From: Blastocladiella emersonii ATCC 22665
Lineage: Eukaryota > Blastocladiomycota > Blastocladiomycetes > Blastocladiales > Blastocladiaceae
Length of the DNA: 64,000 nucleotides
Direction of reading: 5' to 3'
Assembly: GCA_025594325.1 (NCBI GenBank)
Contig: JANHCV010000005.1
Location: 523,501-587,500, forward strand
Numbering within the stretch: position 1 is the first letter of the stretch; every line of letters begins with the position of its first letter. The translations under genes were made by a program, and so were the position numbers. Under the pieces are notes generated by a model. It had not been told where the DNA came from. It did no database searches and was given only the letters and a program-made list of their open reading frames with translations. Shown here piece after piece: positions 11,347 to 21,871 of the stretch.

Positions 11347-12624
11347 TCACGACGAGCTCACTATGGAAGCGGGCAGGAGCGGGTCCGTCTCGCTGGGCAT
11401 CGCCGCCGCGGCCCGACCCGCCTCCGCGTCCGACGCGCGTCGCGGCGACCCGCGAACAGAGAGCGACTTGCGCGGGCGGCCACGGTAGAGCACAAAGTGC
11501 TGCACGAGGAACACGGCGTCGAAGCCGAGACTCAGGAGCGACAAACCACTACACGCGTCGTGGGATGAGTGACGCGTTCGCGTGAGCGGCGTGAGCGTGA
11601 TGGTGACCACGTACAGTTTGGCGGCGTTGCCAAACAGCACGCCGAGGAGCCACGAGCCATCGTCGCCCGACCCACGCGCGAGGAACGCGTCAAGGAACAG
11701 CTGCGCAAGACTCAGCGTGCCGCCCGTTGCGTCGAGCAGGATGTTGTGGATCGACCAGCCCTCGGTCGACTGGTCGCGGATGTTGACCCACATCTAGGTA
11801 GCGGGAGTCGTGTTAGGTGTGAGGTGGCTGTGGAGAGAACACAAACGGACCTGCGGGAGGTACTTGATGAGGCTCATGATGAGCTTCCACGAGCCCAAAA
11901 AGTAGACGAGGTCGAGCGCGCTGCACCCTGGGTCGCGCACCGTCCACCCGAGCATCACCACCGTCGACGCGAGCATGGCCACGATCGTCACCTTGGCGAA
12001 GCGCGACAGCGTGTGGCCGTTACCCTACGCGTTGCGCTACGTCAGTCCGTGGTACGCTGCGTACCCACGAGGGAGAACGTACGGCGTACTGCCGCGCCTG
12101 CACCGCCGTGGCAATCGTGAGCACCCACGCGTGCGCGGCAAAGAACACGTCGTTGGGCGCGACCAGGTTCGACCGCCCGTCGTTGCGCCGGCGGTACTCT
12201 TCCTGGATGGCCGTCGACCAGTAGAAGCCGAGCGTGTAGATCTGCGGGCAACGACGAGAGATGAGCATCTTCGTGTTGTGTCGAACAGTGAAGTCGGCGC
12301 ACCAGGTAGCAGGTGAAGCCGATGACGTTGTACGCGAGAAAGTCCAGCGACAGGCCATCGACGCTGTGATGGGGGGACGCGTGTGAGGGGTGGGCCGCCT
12401 CGGCGCGTCGAGATGGACGGACCTCTTGCGGCGGTAGTTGAGGACCAGCTGCGGGTAGAAGCTCACGGACCACGCCGCAAAGTACGACTAGTGACGGCGA
12501 GCTCACGCGTGAGCGTTCCGATGGGAGAGCGTGACGGTCGTCGTGCTGCACTGACCCATCCGAGGATGCCCGAGATGACGGCGCCGGCGCTCGTTGCGCT
12601 GTGTAGTTCATTTGGTTGTTCCAT
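11347..12624 (-). CDS. Cystinosin-type PQ-loop transporter, copy A
   Basis: Seven exons: 12624-12556, 12487-12423, 12363-12303, 12241-12083, 12024-11851, 11793-11615 and 11548-11347, 302 aa. Two PQ-loop motifs are visible, [20 protein letters not shown] (joined over intron 2) and SLIKYLPQMWVNIRDQSTEG, with seven hydrophobic segments, the cystinosin topology. Cystinosin exports cystine from lysosomes/vacuoles with protons; substrate identity here is inferred. The C-terminal tail ends ETDPLLPASIVSSS; the acidic residue and LL could act as a vacuolar sorting signal. Four of six donors (GTCAGT, GTCCGT twice, GTGCGC) are atypical for this genome. It is divergent from the ankyrin-like gene within the same repeat and is identical to the copy at 37226-38503. 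Confidence 0.88.
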
Positions 12625-13113
12625 GGTTTACGGTGTGGATGAAGGAAGAGCGAGAGCAGCTCGAGGCCATCGGGCGATGGTCGGCTGTCAGTCGCTCGCC
12701 CCGCGATGGCTTGGTCAGCAAGCAACAGCGGTCCCCCGCGCACGCGAGTGGGGCCGCGAGTCGCGACATTGCCGCGTGACCGGCGCTGGCACGCGCAGAG
12801 GGATTATTGGGTCGGTTCCCACCGATCATGCGGTCCCTGCACGCCCTGCTCCGCGTTGGGGGATCGGGACATGATCGAGATCGAGGGCTGAGCCACTCAC
12901 ATGATATCGCGACGCGTCTCGCAAGGTGTCTCGCGCTCAGGAAGGGACGAGCCTCAAAAATAGCGGTGACGGTTCCTGCTATGCATGGCAACCTCTTGGA
13001 GGCACCGGTTTGAGGAGTCCCTAATTTGGTGCCTCCTCACAGCAGAAGGGCGCCCAGGACACCCACGGACAATCCCTTCTTTCTCTCTCCCGCACACACC
13101 CAAAGAACTGCCC
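12625..13113. promoter_or_regulatory. Divergent upstream region of cystinosin and ankyrin-like genes (copy A)
   Basis: 489 bp separate the two start codons. The motif GCCACTCACATGA followed by TATCGCGACGCGTCTC lies at 12892-12919. The same motif recurs at several sites in this gene cluster. No TATA box is obvious. An in-frame ATG at 12985 could extend the ankyrin-like protein by 43 residues, but those residues have no counterpart in the paralogue at 31454-32092. Confidence 0.5.
12892..12904 (+). repeat. Dispersed cluster motif GCCACTCACATGA
   Basis: Exact copy of the motif, followed by TATCGCGACGCGTCTC. The same extended form occurs at 16589-16616; the inverted-repeat partner is at 36946-36958. 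Confidence 0.6.
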
Positions 13114-14349
13114 ATGAATCTACCACGCGAAATCATCGAGCCGATCCTCGCCCACGCGGCTCGTCTATCCGGTCAGTCGCCGGCCGACCTGCGCGCACTG
13201 CTCCACGTCCTGCCGCGCTCGTGTGAGCGCCGCGACCCGCTCGTTCGCGCCCTCCTCCCGCGGCTCCCGCACTGCAGCCTCGACGCGGCCTCCGCCGATG
13301 GTCACGTCGATATCCTTGATCTGTGGCAGCGCCATGGTCTCACGCCTCGCTACTCGCGCGACGCCATGGACCGCGCAAGTGGGAACGGTCACGTCGCCGT
13401 CCTCGCGTGGTGGCGCACGTCGGGGCTGCGCCTCAAGTACTCAAACGCCGCGCTGCGGTGGGCGAGTGCGAACGGACACCTCGACGTGCTGCAGTGGTGG
13501 CGCGACTCGGGCCTGCACCTCAAACACTCGACGAAGGCAATGTGGGCCGCGTCCGTCAACTCGCGCCTTGACGTGCTCAATTGGTGGAAGGTCAGTGGAC
13601 TTCCGCTCCGCTACAACTACCTTCCCGTCGACGACGCGGGCGTACACGGCCTCGTGAGCGTGCTCGACTGGTGGAAGTCGAGCGGGCTGCCGCTCGAGTA
13701 CACATCGCGGTCCGTGAACGGCGCGAGCGCACGCGGCCGCGTCGACGTGCTCGAGTGGTGGAAGGCGAGCGGGTTGCCCATGAAATTGTGCAAGTTCGCC
13801 ATCGAGCAGCCGCTCCGCGACGGCAACTTTGCCGTCGTCGACTGGTGGCTGGCCAGCGGCATCCCGACGGTGCTCAACGCCCGCCTCGCGCTCACGCTGA
13901 CCGCGGCCGAGCTCGCTGGGCGGTTCACGCCGACCGCGAGCTCGCTCGGGCGGATCGACGTGCTCGACTGGCTCGACGCACGCGGGCTGAGCAGCACCCA
14001 GGGCTCGCCGTTCATGCTGGCCAGCCGGTACGGCCAGGTCGCGACGCTCGACTGGTGGCGCGCGTCCACGCACGGCTGCGAGTACACGGAGTGGGCCATG
14101 AACGGCGCGAGCTACGGCGGGTTCAACAACGTGCTCGACTGGTGGGTGCGGTCCGGGCTCGAGCTGAAATACTCTGAGCAAGCCCTGTCCGAGGCCACCG
14201 CGGCGGGCCACGTCCACACGCTCGAGTGGTGGAAGAACAGCGGTCTCCCGATCAAGTTCGACAAGGACGAGATGCTGGCTGCCGCGCGTCGCCACAACAA
14301 GCCCGCGGCGCTCGAGTGGTGGCTCGCCACAGACTTTGCTTCTGCCTGA
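13114..14349 (+). CDS. Ankyrin-like 'WW' repeat protein with F-box-like head, copy A
   Basis: A single exon of 411 aa. The head, MNLPREIIEPILAHAARLSG, resembles an F-box start helix and is shared with two other genes in the window. From about residue 50 there are some eleven ~33-residue repeats of the pattern A(S/A)xxGHxxVLxWWxxSGLxLxYS, an ankyrin-like helical repeat with a conserved WW pair. Such proteins are probably binding scaffolds, perhaps ubiquitin-ligase adaptors if the head is a true F-box; this is inference. The start was set at 13114 by comparison with the paralogue head MYLPYEIVERIL; an earlier ATG at 12985 is also in frame. The stop lies only 15 bp inside the repeat edge. It is identical to 35501-36736. 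Confidence 0.8.
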   Translation: MNLPREIIEPILAHAARLSGQSPADLRALLHVLPRSCERRDPLVRALLPRLPHCSLDAASADGHVDILDLWQRHGLTPRYSRDAMDRASGNGHVAVLAWWRTSGLRLKYSNAALRWASANGHLDVLQWWRDSGLHLKHSTKAMWAASVNSRLDVLNWWKVSGLPLRYNYLPVDDAGVHGLVSVLDWWKSSGLPLEYTSRSVNGASARGRVDVLEWWKASGLPMKLCKFAIEQPLRDGNFAVVDWWLASGIPTVLNARLALTLTAAELAGRFTPTASSLGRIDVLDWLDARGLSSTQGSPFMLASRYGQVATLDWWRASTHGCEYTEWAMNGASYGGFNNVLDWWVRSGLELKYSEQALSEATAAGHVHTLEWWKNSGLPIKFDKDEMLAAARRHNKPAALEWWLATDFASA

Positions 14350-14364
14350 GAAACACGAATATTT

Positions 14365-14800
14365 GCATAGTTAGTAGTAAAGCTGAAGCATCGATTCACG
14401 GGGCGCGGCGCATGCCTGGAAATGAACACGCGAAGCGGCTTGCCCATCCACGCACCCGTGGCCAACACAACCTGGTTTCTGTGGGCGGGCGTGCTGCGCC
14501 ACTCATCTGAACACGCATCAAGTCGCGTCGAACTGAGCACCTCAAGGTTTTCAACTCCAGTGGGCGTGTCGGAGCGAGTTGATAAGCGACGGCCTGGGGC
14601 GAACGAAAAGTCTACGATGCTGAAAGACCTCTCGTGTAGATGATAACGAGTACGTTTATCTAACCATAAGTTGTAACGCTCGTTTGCACAAACTATGCGA
14701 CACCGGCACCTTCTTCAAAACATAAACCACCGAGCAGGGCTGGCGAGGCGGCGTTGCGCAGTGCGGCTTTGCCCAACTCGTCGATGGCCTCGTTCCTAGT
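14365..14800. other. Flank of repeat copy A, diverged homologue of 35210-35485
   Basis: The 436 bp between the identical block and the LRR gene stop contain no gene. Segments such as CTGAAGC-TCG, GGGGCGCGGC, CGCGAAGC and TGCGCCACTCA recur in the same order in the reverse complement of 35230-35485 with many substitutions and small indels. Confidence 0.7.
14498..14510 (+). repeat. Dispersed cluster motif, variant GCCACTCATCTGA
   Basis: A variant of the 13-bp motif, preceded by TGC as at 35316-35328. It sits in the diverged flank of repeat copy A, at the position matching the motif in the flank of copy B. Confidence 0.5.
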
Positions 14801-16498
14801 TTAATCAAGCTCGACAAGCCCAGTTGGAAGTTGCGACGCTAGAATAATGGCGCCAGCGTTCGTGATGCGGTTCTCCGAAAGGTCCAGGTACCGAAGTGAG
14901 CCACGATCGCGAAGGAGAGGCGCGATCCGACCAAGTGCATTGTCATCCAGGTCAAGACCATCCAGCGACAACATTTCGAGCTCCCGCGGGAGCATCGTGG
15001 CGATGACCGCGCCATCTAGCTGGGACCAGTCCAAGTCAAGATTGTTCCCTAAATTGAGCACCCGTAGCGACTTCGGAAACCGCATCGCAAGGTACGCAAG
15101 CGAGGCAGGATCCAGGCCCGATCCAGCAAGCCCCAATACTTCAAGCGACGCTGAAAGCGAATCCGCCACGGCCTGATGTGCTTGCTGGGATAAATTGTTA
15201 CACGATAAGTCGAGAGACTTGAGTTGACGGATTGCCACTTGGTTTATAATCAAGATCGCGTCCTCGTTGCTCAGCTCGCAGTTTATAATGCGGAGGGCCT
15301 CAATCCCTGGCGGTAGCGCACGAGCCAAAGCCATCGCTATGGGCGTGGAAAGTGGACAGCCTATGAGGTTAAGTTCAATGAGGGATGCAGGAAGATCCAG
15401 CTGCAGGGCGTGTGTGTTACGTGACCCGCTCAGAAAGTCGTTGCGCAATTGCAGCGAGCGGATCCGCGGCGGCAGGTGGACGCTGGCCTCGCAAAACCCA
15501 TGAGAGCTGATGTCGCACGACTGAAGTGCAAGAGAGTGAGTAGTTGGCGGGAGAACGAGTAGAAGATTGACCAGTCCAGCGTCGCCAAGGCTGCAAAGTT
15601 TCAGCTCCAAAGTGTGCATCGTGCTAGGGAGCCTGGCGCAGAGCCCCGTGAGGACACGCGGCATGGTGCGGAGAATATCAATCTTCAAGCGCTCGAGTCG
15701 CGAAGGCCACGAAAATCCGTCAAAATCTGCGAGGGTCGTGCGCTTCGAAAACCAGTAAGCCTCGAGTTCGATGTGAGCTAGAGTACTCGGAAAGCGCAAG
15801 GCGACGAAGCGGGGGACGTCCAGCGTGCAAGCAAAATTGATGGAGAACGACTTGAGGTGCTGGTTTGGACTCGCGAAAGCAGTGTTGAGTGCCGAAATCC
15901 CATCCATGGTGACGATTTGATGCTTGAGTTCGAGCGTGGTCAACTGGCCGCTCGAAATTCCAGCAAGGCTCGAGTTGATTTGTCCGTCAGGAACGAGTGA
16001 CTCGCCAGTCCCCTGTAACCACACGTGCGCACGCGACTAGGTCAGCCGCGGGCAGAAGTTGGCTCGACAAGCGAGTCAAATGCGTACGTATCGAACTCCA
16101 ATCGCAACGGACGCTGAGACACCGAGCATTGGAAAGTCCGCAGGGACGCGCGCCTCGCGGATCCACTCGAGGATGGCAAGCGCGTTATTATTCATGGCAA
16201 CTTCGAGGATATTGCGGTTGAGGATGAGTGGTAGCAGTCCCAATTGTTGACGCCGCTTGAGCACGGCGACGCGGTCGTTGCGAGCCGCAGCCTCAACTGA
16301 GAGGCTCGGCGAGTGCGAGAAGATAGCACGGACAACACGAGGAATGTCGTGCTCACACATGACACGAGCGTATTGAGCAAGGCCTTGGGTGTCGGCGGGG
16401 TCGCCGTGCGCGAAGACGGCGCGGACCAAGATCTCCTCGACAAGCGTAGATATAGCGAGCCTCGGTCCCGTTTCCATAAGTTGCATGGTGTTATTCAT
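14801..16498 (-). CDS. Leucine-rich-repeat protein with ankyrin-like head
   Basis: Exons 16498-16088 and 16012-14801 give 540 aa. The first exon (137 aa) matches the head-plus-repeat organisation of the neighbouring ankyrin-like genes: STLVEEILVRAVFAHGDPAD, then a region about being D/N-H-VLxW-like (SVEAAARNDRVAVLKRRQQL, AILEWIREARVP). The second exon is ribonuclease-inhibitor-type LRRs, e.g. TLELKLCSLGDAGLVNLLL, SLDLSCNNLSQQ, LRVLNLGNNLDLD and LRYLDLSENRITNAG. The join uses donor GTACGC and acceptor TTACAG and is in phase. It looks like a fusion of the local ankyrin-like head to an LRR array. Function unknown; protein binding is likely. A broken relative lies at 34781-35155 next to repeat copy B. 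Confidence 0.72.
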
Positions 16499-16898
16499 GG
16501 TTTCCGCTCGCAGGGCGGTGAGGGGGCGAGCCGTCAAGCGCGAAGGCGTCGCTGAGCTGGTCGTTGACCCGGCCGGGGCGCCACGCGACCACTCACATGA
16601 TATCGCGGCGCGTCTCTCGGCTCACGTCTCGCCAGTTCCCTCGGTCTCCCCCACGCCTTACGACTGCCCTCCGAGGACGCAATGGTTGCGCGATCGTACT
16701 CTTGACCGCTGGCCTTTTGTTGTGTTTTTTTTTTCTTATAGCCAGCACGAATGCTTCCCGTCAACGCACTTGCTGACCCTCGCCCACCGGAAGCGCCTGG
16801 GCATGGCATAGGGCCCACGGACAAGCTTAAAACAAGTCGAACAGGTTTGGATGCTAACACGCTTTATTCTAATGTACAGGTGGTGGTGGGATCGCTCA
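16499..16898. other. Intergenic region with cluster motif
   Basis: 400 bp between two genes transcribed leftward. It holds CCACTCACATGA with TATCGCGGCGCGTCTC (16589-16616) and a T-rich tract near 16725-16740. No gene was recognised. Confidence 0.5.
16589..16600 (+). repeat. Dispersed cluster motif CCACTCACATGA
   Basis: The match to 12892-12919 continues through TATCGCG(G/A)CGCGTCTC, 28 bp with one difference. It lies upstream of the LRR gene start (16498, leftward) and downstream of the second cystinosin paralogue. Confidence 0.6.
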
Positions 16899-17955
16899 TC
16901 ATTTGCGAGGGGACGCCGCCTCAACGTCGCCGCCGCGCTTGGCCACGGCCTTCTCGTCGTTGACCTTGGGGCGGAGGCGGCCGCGGTACAGCACAAAGTG
17001 CTGCACGAGGAAGATGGAGTCGAAGGCGAGACTCAGGAGCGACAGACCACTGTTCGGGGCGGGGGGCGAGCAAGGTGAGTGAACGATCGAACGAGAGCGC
17101 GTGCAAGGAAGAAGTAACGTACAGCTTGGTCGTGTTGCCCGAGAACGCGTTGCCGAGCCACCCGGCGCCGTTCTTTCCTCCGCTCGTCGCCTCGAGGTAC
17201 GCGTCGAGGAACAGCTGCGCGAACGAGAGGATGCCGCCCGTCGCGTCAAGCACGATGTTCTCAATGGACCAGCCCTCGGTCGACTTGTCCTTGAAGTTGT
17301 TGTACATCTGCGGGATGTACTTGATGAGCGACATGCACAGCTTGACGGTGCCGAGGAAGTTCATAATGTCGAGGACGCCCTGCGCGGGCCGCTGGACGCG
17401 CCAGATCACGACGACCGTGATCGCGATGAGCACGACGGCGATCACGACGCGCGCGAACTTGGAGATGGTGTGCGTGCGCTCGCGGTACGACAGCGCCTGG
17501 ATGCCCGTGGCCACGGTCAGAACCCATGCGTGCGCGGCGAAAAAGACGTCGTTGGGCGCGACCAGGTTCGCGCGGCCGTCGTTTCGCCGCTTGTACTCGT
17601 CCTGCACCAACGGCCACCATGCGTAGCTGAGCGTGTACGTCTACGTCGCGAAGGAGAGCGTTGTGTCAGCGCCGATCGCGAGGTTGATGAGGATCAACGT
17701 GAGCGTACCGCATAGCACGAGAAACCGATGATGTTGTAGGCGAGAAAGTCGAGCGAGAGGCCCTCGACGCTCTTTCGGCGATAGTTGAGGATGAGCTGCG
17801 GGTAGAAGCTGACGCTCCAAGCGACAAAGTAGGCCTAGAGAACGGTCGGAGGGACAGGGATCGAGTGTGAGCGGGCGGCGATCGCGGGTGGCTCAGCAGC
17901 GTGGCGGCGCGCGTACCCAACCAATGATGGCCGAGATCACAGATCCAGTTGACAT
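16899..17955 (-). CDS. Cystinosin-type PQ-loop transporter, diverged paralogue
   Basis: Exons 17955-17917, 17834-17709, 17640-17123 and 17049-16899 encode 277 aa. Both PQ-loops are present: [20 protein letters not shown] and [20 protein letters not shown]. Other shared blocks are [37 protein letters not shown] and [12 protein letters not shown]. It is clearly paralogous to the repeat-borne gene but diverged. It has three introns rather than six: the introns before and after the Ser/PNDVFF block and the one at the second PQ-loop are absent, while the last intron (CT|GT) is shared. Its donors are all GTACG, unlike the repeat copies. It ends EAASPRK, without the LL-type tail. Likely vacuolar cystine or related amino-acid export. 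Confidence 0.88.
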
Positions 17956-18399
17956 GGTAGTGCGGGTCGCTTGATTCGAGAGGGTCGGGGCGGGCAGAGC
18001 GGGATAGGTCGGCGGTAGAAGCGGGGCCGCGCCGTATTTGTAGGAGGCAGCGTGTCTCCCTGCCCGGGGCAGGTTGTGCCGACCGGGGCCTGCAGCAAGG
18101 GACGACCTGGCCTGACGGCGGGATCGGGCCATGAGTTCATCTCGCTGTCAGCAACCGTGAGCATTGCGTAAGGCTCGGTGAGGATTGCGTGCTCGGCGAC
18201 CAACCGTTTACGTCTAGCTGCCAGCCAGCGGCCGCGTTTCGCTAAATATTCTCGCTGATCTGAAACTCGACGCTCCGGCGCACCGGTCATCACTTCGCGT
18301 CCACCCATCGTTCGTTGCGCGATCCTCCCTCCCTGCGCGCGACCGACTCGAAAGGCGACAAAAATGAAACGATAAATATTCATGAATCACGCAACCGCA
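17956..18399. other. Upstream region of the cystinosin paralogue
   Basis: 444 bp between the NSE3 stop and the paralogue start, both read leftward. No gene or named motif recognised. Confidence 0.5.
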
Positions 18400-19296
18400 C
18401 TACATGGAGCTCGCCTTCTTGAGCTCGTCCATGAGCCGGTCGTACTCGGCGGTCCCTGGCGTGCACCCGTAGAGGTGGGCGATGGCGCTGCGGACGTTGG
18501 CCTCGGTCATCTCGGCCTGCGCTCGTGGGCCCCAGACGTTCTCGTGGAGCGGCGTCGACGAGTCGCCGACAAAGATGTTGTTCCCTTGGGCGTTCTTCAT
18601 GACGGTGCGCTTGACGTAGCCCTGCTTGGCGAGGTCCTTCATGAGCACGTCGTAGGTGACGCCGCGCAGCGGGTTGACGCCGTACGCGTCGTCGTCCTCC
18701 TCGACCGCCTCGCCGTCGCCGTCGCGCTGCGTGCCCTGCAGCCCGTCGCGCTTGATGCCGAGCCGGATCAGTTTTGGCGCCAGGTCGTCTAGATGCGGCG
18801 GCGAGCGTGGTTAGTTCCACGGCTTGGACGACGAGTGCGCGCGTGGTGGCGAAGCGAAAACCGTACCGTCACGGATCTTGGAACCGTGGACGTAGATGAT
18901 GGCGAGGACGGAGAAGGCGACGCCGAGCAGCGCGGGGTGGTCGGACATGAGGCCGGCGCGGATGCGCAGGGGCGCGGGAATCGCGTTCTTGAGGATGTAT
19001 ACCTTGCCCGAGGAGGCTAGACGCACACACGGGTCAGTGCAACGTCGCAGATGCGAGCTGAACAGTAACACCGTACACGACTGCAGCTCGACGAGCGTCA
19101 GGCCAAAGTTGCTCTTGAGCACGTCGTTGGTGGCGCCGAGGTAGTGGTTGTACGTGTTGCCCGTGACGCTGGTCTTGTTAAAGACGTGGGTCGTGATGTC
19201 GGCGCGCTTCAGGCCGGACCGCGACGCCTCGCTGAAGAGGGCGAGTCGCACAAAGGCGCGGACCTTGCGCGCGTCCACCTCAATCGTGTCGCCCAT
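18400..19296 (-). CDS. NSE3: Nse3, MAGE-domain subunit of the SMC5/6 complex
   Basis: Exons 19296-19077, 19016-18867 and 18788-18400 give 252 aa. The MAGE homology begins at once: ARKVRAFVRLALFSEASRSG, LKRADITTHVF, then TNDVLKSNFGLTLVELQS. Next comes KVYILKNAIPAPLR, matching the MAGE 'YILVN-L-P' strand. The second winged helix has GVTYDVLMKDLAKQGYVKRT and WGPRAQAEM. Nse3 pairs with Nse1 (a RING ubiquitin ligase) and Nse4 in the SMC5/6 complex, binds DNA and acts in recombination repair and rDNA maintenance. An acidic linker (GDGEAVEEDDDAYG) separates the halves. The start at 19296 is the only ATG directly before the domain. It is divergent from the LRR gene at 19772. Confidence 0.85.
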
Positions 19297-19771
19297 GGTG
19301 CAGGCGTATGTCCGAAAAGCGCGTTGCACAGAGATATCGCGAGCGAGGTGCAGCCCCCGGGGTTCATGCGCTTCGTAGACTAGAGTCCAAGACCGCCGCC
19401 GGGCCGGCGAGCGCTCTCAGGAGGCGAGCGGGCCAGCCGCATCAGGTGACGCGGGCTGAACGCGTCTCACGGCAGGGGGACAGTTCCCTTGCTCACGGGG
19501 CCCTCCGTGGCGTGGCGGAAAATGTCTCGCAGCATTTGGCGGCAACGATCGCTCCGATTTCCGCTGCCTTGAGCATAGGTCTCCCTGTCAGTCGAGGTCG
19601 CATGTGGCTGGCGGGCTGCCGGTCAGTCGATTTGGGGAGACCCGGCTGAGCGGGCGGGGACGCGCTGCACACACCACGCACCGCTCGGCGTGCACTTTAA
19701 AGCGCGCGCTTCCCTCGTCTCGTCACGCTGTCCGCACATCGCAAGGACTTGGATGTAACTCGCCGAACAAC
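19297..19771. promoter_or_regulatory. Divergent promoter region NSE3 / LRR gene
   Basis: 475 bp between two divergent start codons; no gene seen and no specific site identified. Confidence 0.5.
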
Positions 19772-21493
19772 ATGCCTGTTCCTACGACTACTGGCAACAG
19801 TACCAACGCTGGGTCGGCGACGACCCATCTCAAGACGTCCACGGTACAGCTCGCCGGCGGCAGCACGGCCAAGGCGGGCGGCGGCGACGACGGCAGCAGC
19901 TGGGAGCTGACCGACTCCTCGGGCACGGGCACGGGCACGGGCGGCCGAACCATGTCGACGGCGCCGACGATGAGCGCGTCGCTCGGCAACCTCGACACGG
20001 CGTCGGTCGCGCTGTCCGTCCCACCCGAGCCGGCGGCGGCGGGCGAGCTCAAGGGCCTCCCCGTGGCGCTGTGGCGCGACCGCATCTTCCGGCGGTACTT
20101 TGACGTGGCCAACGACCGGTCGGAGCGTTCGGCGCTGGTCAAGGCGGCCAAGGCGTCGCGCGGCATGTTCGCGGCGGCGGCGGGCGCGCTGTACGCGTCG
20201 CTCCCCTTCGCGTCGCTCAGCTACAACGCAACCAAGAAGGTGTTCACGGACGCGATCCTCAAGAGCGACCGGCCCGACCGCATCGCCAAGGGCCGCCACT
20301 ACGGGTCGATGCTGCGCGTGCTCGACCTGTCGCGCACCGCGCAGGAGTTTGCCGACAAGAAGCTGACGGACGCCAACATCCACCGCGTGCTGACGCTGGC
20401 GGCGAACCTCGAGGAGGTGTCGCTGCCCTTCTCGCGCCGCCCGCTCGAGGTCGCGCAGATGCGCAAGGACCGCGGCGAGGCGCCCATAACGCCGCCCGTC
20501 GCGCGCCGCGCTTCGGTCATCTCGGGCACGGGCGGCGACCCCAACAAGTCGCCGCCCGCCGAGGACCTCGTGTCGCTCGACGCGGCCATCAAGGGCGCGA
20601 CTGAGAACGTGCTGCCCGACGCCAACAAGCCGGGGCTCACGGACCGCATCATCCGGTCCCTGTCGCGCATCGCGGTCACCGGCCACCTGCGCAGCATCAC
20701 GCTCGGCAATATCCACGACTTTTCGGCCGACGCCCCCGAGCACCTGTTTGGGCAGGCGCCCGGGCTGCGCGTGCTCAAGCTGCAGGCGCGGTTCACGCCG
20801 CCCGCGGGCGCGGCCACGGGCACGACCATCGCCGAGGCGCTGGTGCGCACGGGCGCCGTGTTCCGCCTGCGCGAGCTGCACCTGACCGAGGTGCCCATCG
20901 ACGGGCCCGCGTGGTCGGCGCTCATGCACGCGCTCGGCAGCGTCAACCAGCTGCGCGTCCTCGCGCTGTCGGGGATCCAGCTGTCGGACGCGGCGGTGCG
21001 CGTGATCGGTGGCGCACAGGGCGGTCCGGGCCCGGCGCTGCGCGAGCTCAACGTGTCCGTCGAGAACGTGATCGATACGTCGGCGCTCGCGGGCGACGCG
21101 GCGTGGACCGCTGTGCTCGCGGGGTGCCCGCAGCTGCGCGTGCTCGGGCTCTCGCACATGCCGGTCACGGACGCGGCGGTGCGCGCGCTCACGGCGAACG
21201 CGCCGCGCCACCTCAAGTCGCTGTCGGTGGTCGAGGGCGACCTCGCGGACCCGATGACGCTCGCGGCGCTCGTCGCCGAGTGCCCGAAGCTCGCGTGGGT
21301 CGACATCAGCGGGTGCGCGCGCCTGCGCCACAACTCGACGTGGGCGGCCGTGTTCAACCTGCCCGAGTCGGCTAACGAGACCAACGAGGACGGCGAGGAG
21401 CCGTGGTGGATGGCCGACGGCGACGACCTGACCATGGGCGCGCGCCGCCTCCAGGAGGTGCGCGAGTGTGCGGCCAAGCACCGTGCCGCGTAG
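19772..21493 (+). CDS. RNI-like leucine-rich-repeat protein (F-box/LRR type)
   Basis: An intronless gene for 574 aa. The first ~90 residues are Ser/Thr/Gly-rich. The region GLPVALWRDRIFRRYFDVAN resembles the helix before an LRR array in F-box/LRR proteins but is not a clear F-box. LRRs of the RNI type follow: SMLRVLDLSRTAQE, LTLAANLEEVSLPF, HLRSITLGNIHDFS, LRELHLTEVPIDG, QLRVLALSGIQLSDAAVRVI, LRELNVSVENVID, LRVLGLSHMPVTDAAVRAL, LAWVDISGCARLR. Such horseshoe proteins are usually substrate receptors or scaffolds. It has no close relation to the LRR gene at 14801. The start at 19772 was preferred because upstream in-frame sequence has no family features. Confidence 0.65.
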   Translation: MPVPTTTGNSTNAGSATTHLKTSTVQLAGGSTAKAGGGDDGSSWELTDSSGTGTGTGGRTMSTAPTMSASLGNLDTASVALSVPPEPAAAGELKGLPVALWRDRIFRRYFDVANDRSERSALVKAAKASRGMFAAAAGALYASLPFASLSYNATKKVFTDAILKSDRPDRIAKGRHYGSMLRVLDLSRTAQEFADKKLTDANIHRVLTLAANLEEVSLPFSRRPLEVAQMRKDRGEAPITPPVARRASVISGTGGDPNKSPPAEDLVSLDAAIKGATENVLPDANKPGLTDRIIRSLSRIAVTGHLRSITLGNIHDFSADAPEHLFGQAPGLRVLKLQARFTPPAGAATGTTIAEALVRTGAVFRLRELHLTEVPIDGPAWSALMHALGSVNQLRVLALSGIQLSDAAVRVIGGAQGGPGPALRELNVSVENVIDTSALAGDAAWTAVLAGCPQLRVLGLSHMPVTDAAVRALTANAPRHLKSLSVVEGDLADPMTLAALVAECPKLAWVDISGCARLRHNSTWAAVFNLPESANETNEDGEEPWWMADGDDLTMGARRLQEVRECAAKHRAA

Positions 21494-21871
21494 CATTTGG
21501 CGAAAGATACCAAGAAGATGATTTGTGAGTGATTTGCGTCCATTGTGAATATAAAATCTATCGACTATCATCACGTGCGGGTAGGTAATGCGCGGCTGAC
21601 GCGTTCCGTTCCGCGTGAACGTGTGACCGGAGATCCCATGCCTGCCGCGCGCAGGAGCCGCCCCCAACCCTCCCCCTCACCGCCGCGCGCCCCTCCCTCC
21701 CTCTCCCGCTGCACTCGGCGCATCGTCATTCATCTGTCACTGCGAGCAGATTCACGACTCGCATCGACCCACACCTGCTGCAGCTGCGCCCTTGCTTCGC
21801 ACTCGCTCGCACGCCACCTCTGGGACCACCAGCTCCTGCTACCTCCAACCCTGCACCACACCACCATCACC
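21494..21871. promoter_or_regulatory. Upstream region of PEP4
   Basis: 378 bp holding the 3' end of the LRR gene transcript and the PEP4 promoter, with pyrimidine-rich tracts before the ATG (context CACCATGG). No specific site identified. Confidence 0.5.

Larger units (their letters stand above)
10978..14364 (+). repeat. Copy A of a 3,387-bp identical inverted repeat
   Basis: Every base compared is the reverse complement of 35486-38872, with paired positions summing to 49850. All reading frames on both strands give identical translations, introns included. Identity stops at C10977/38873 on one side and G14365/35485 on the other. The block holds a complete cystinosin-like gene, its divergent upstream region and a complete ankyrin-like gene. 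Beyond 14364 the two flanks remain homologous but diverged; beyond 10968 similarity fades after a few bases. Confidence 0.97.

Noticed and set aside
10978-14364. The repeat as a transposon or mobile element
   Set aside because: No transposase, reverse transcriptase, terminal inverted repeats or target-site duplication seen at the edges; contents are two ordinary genes.
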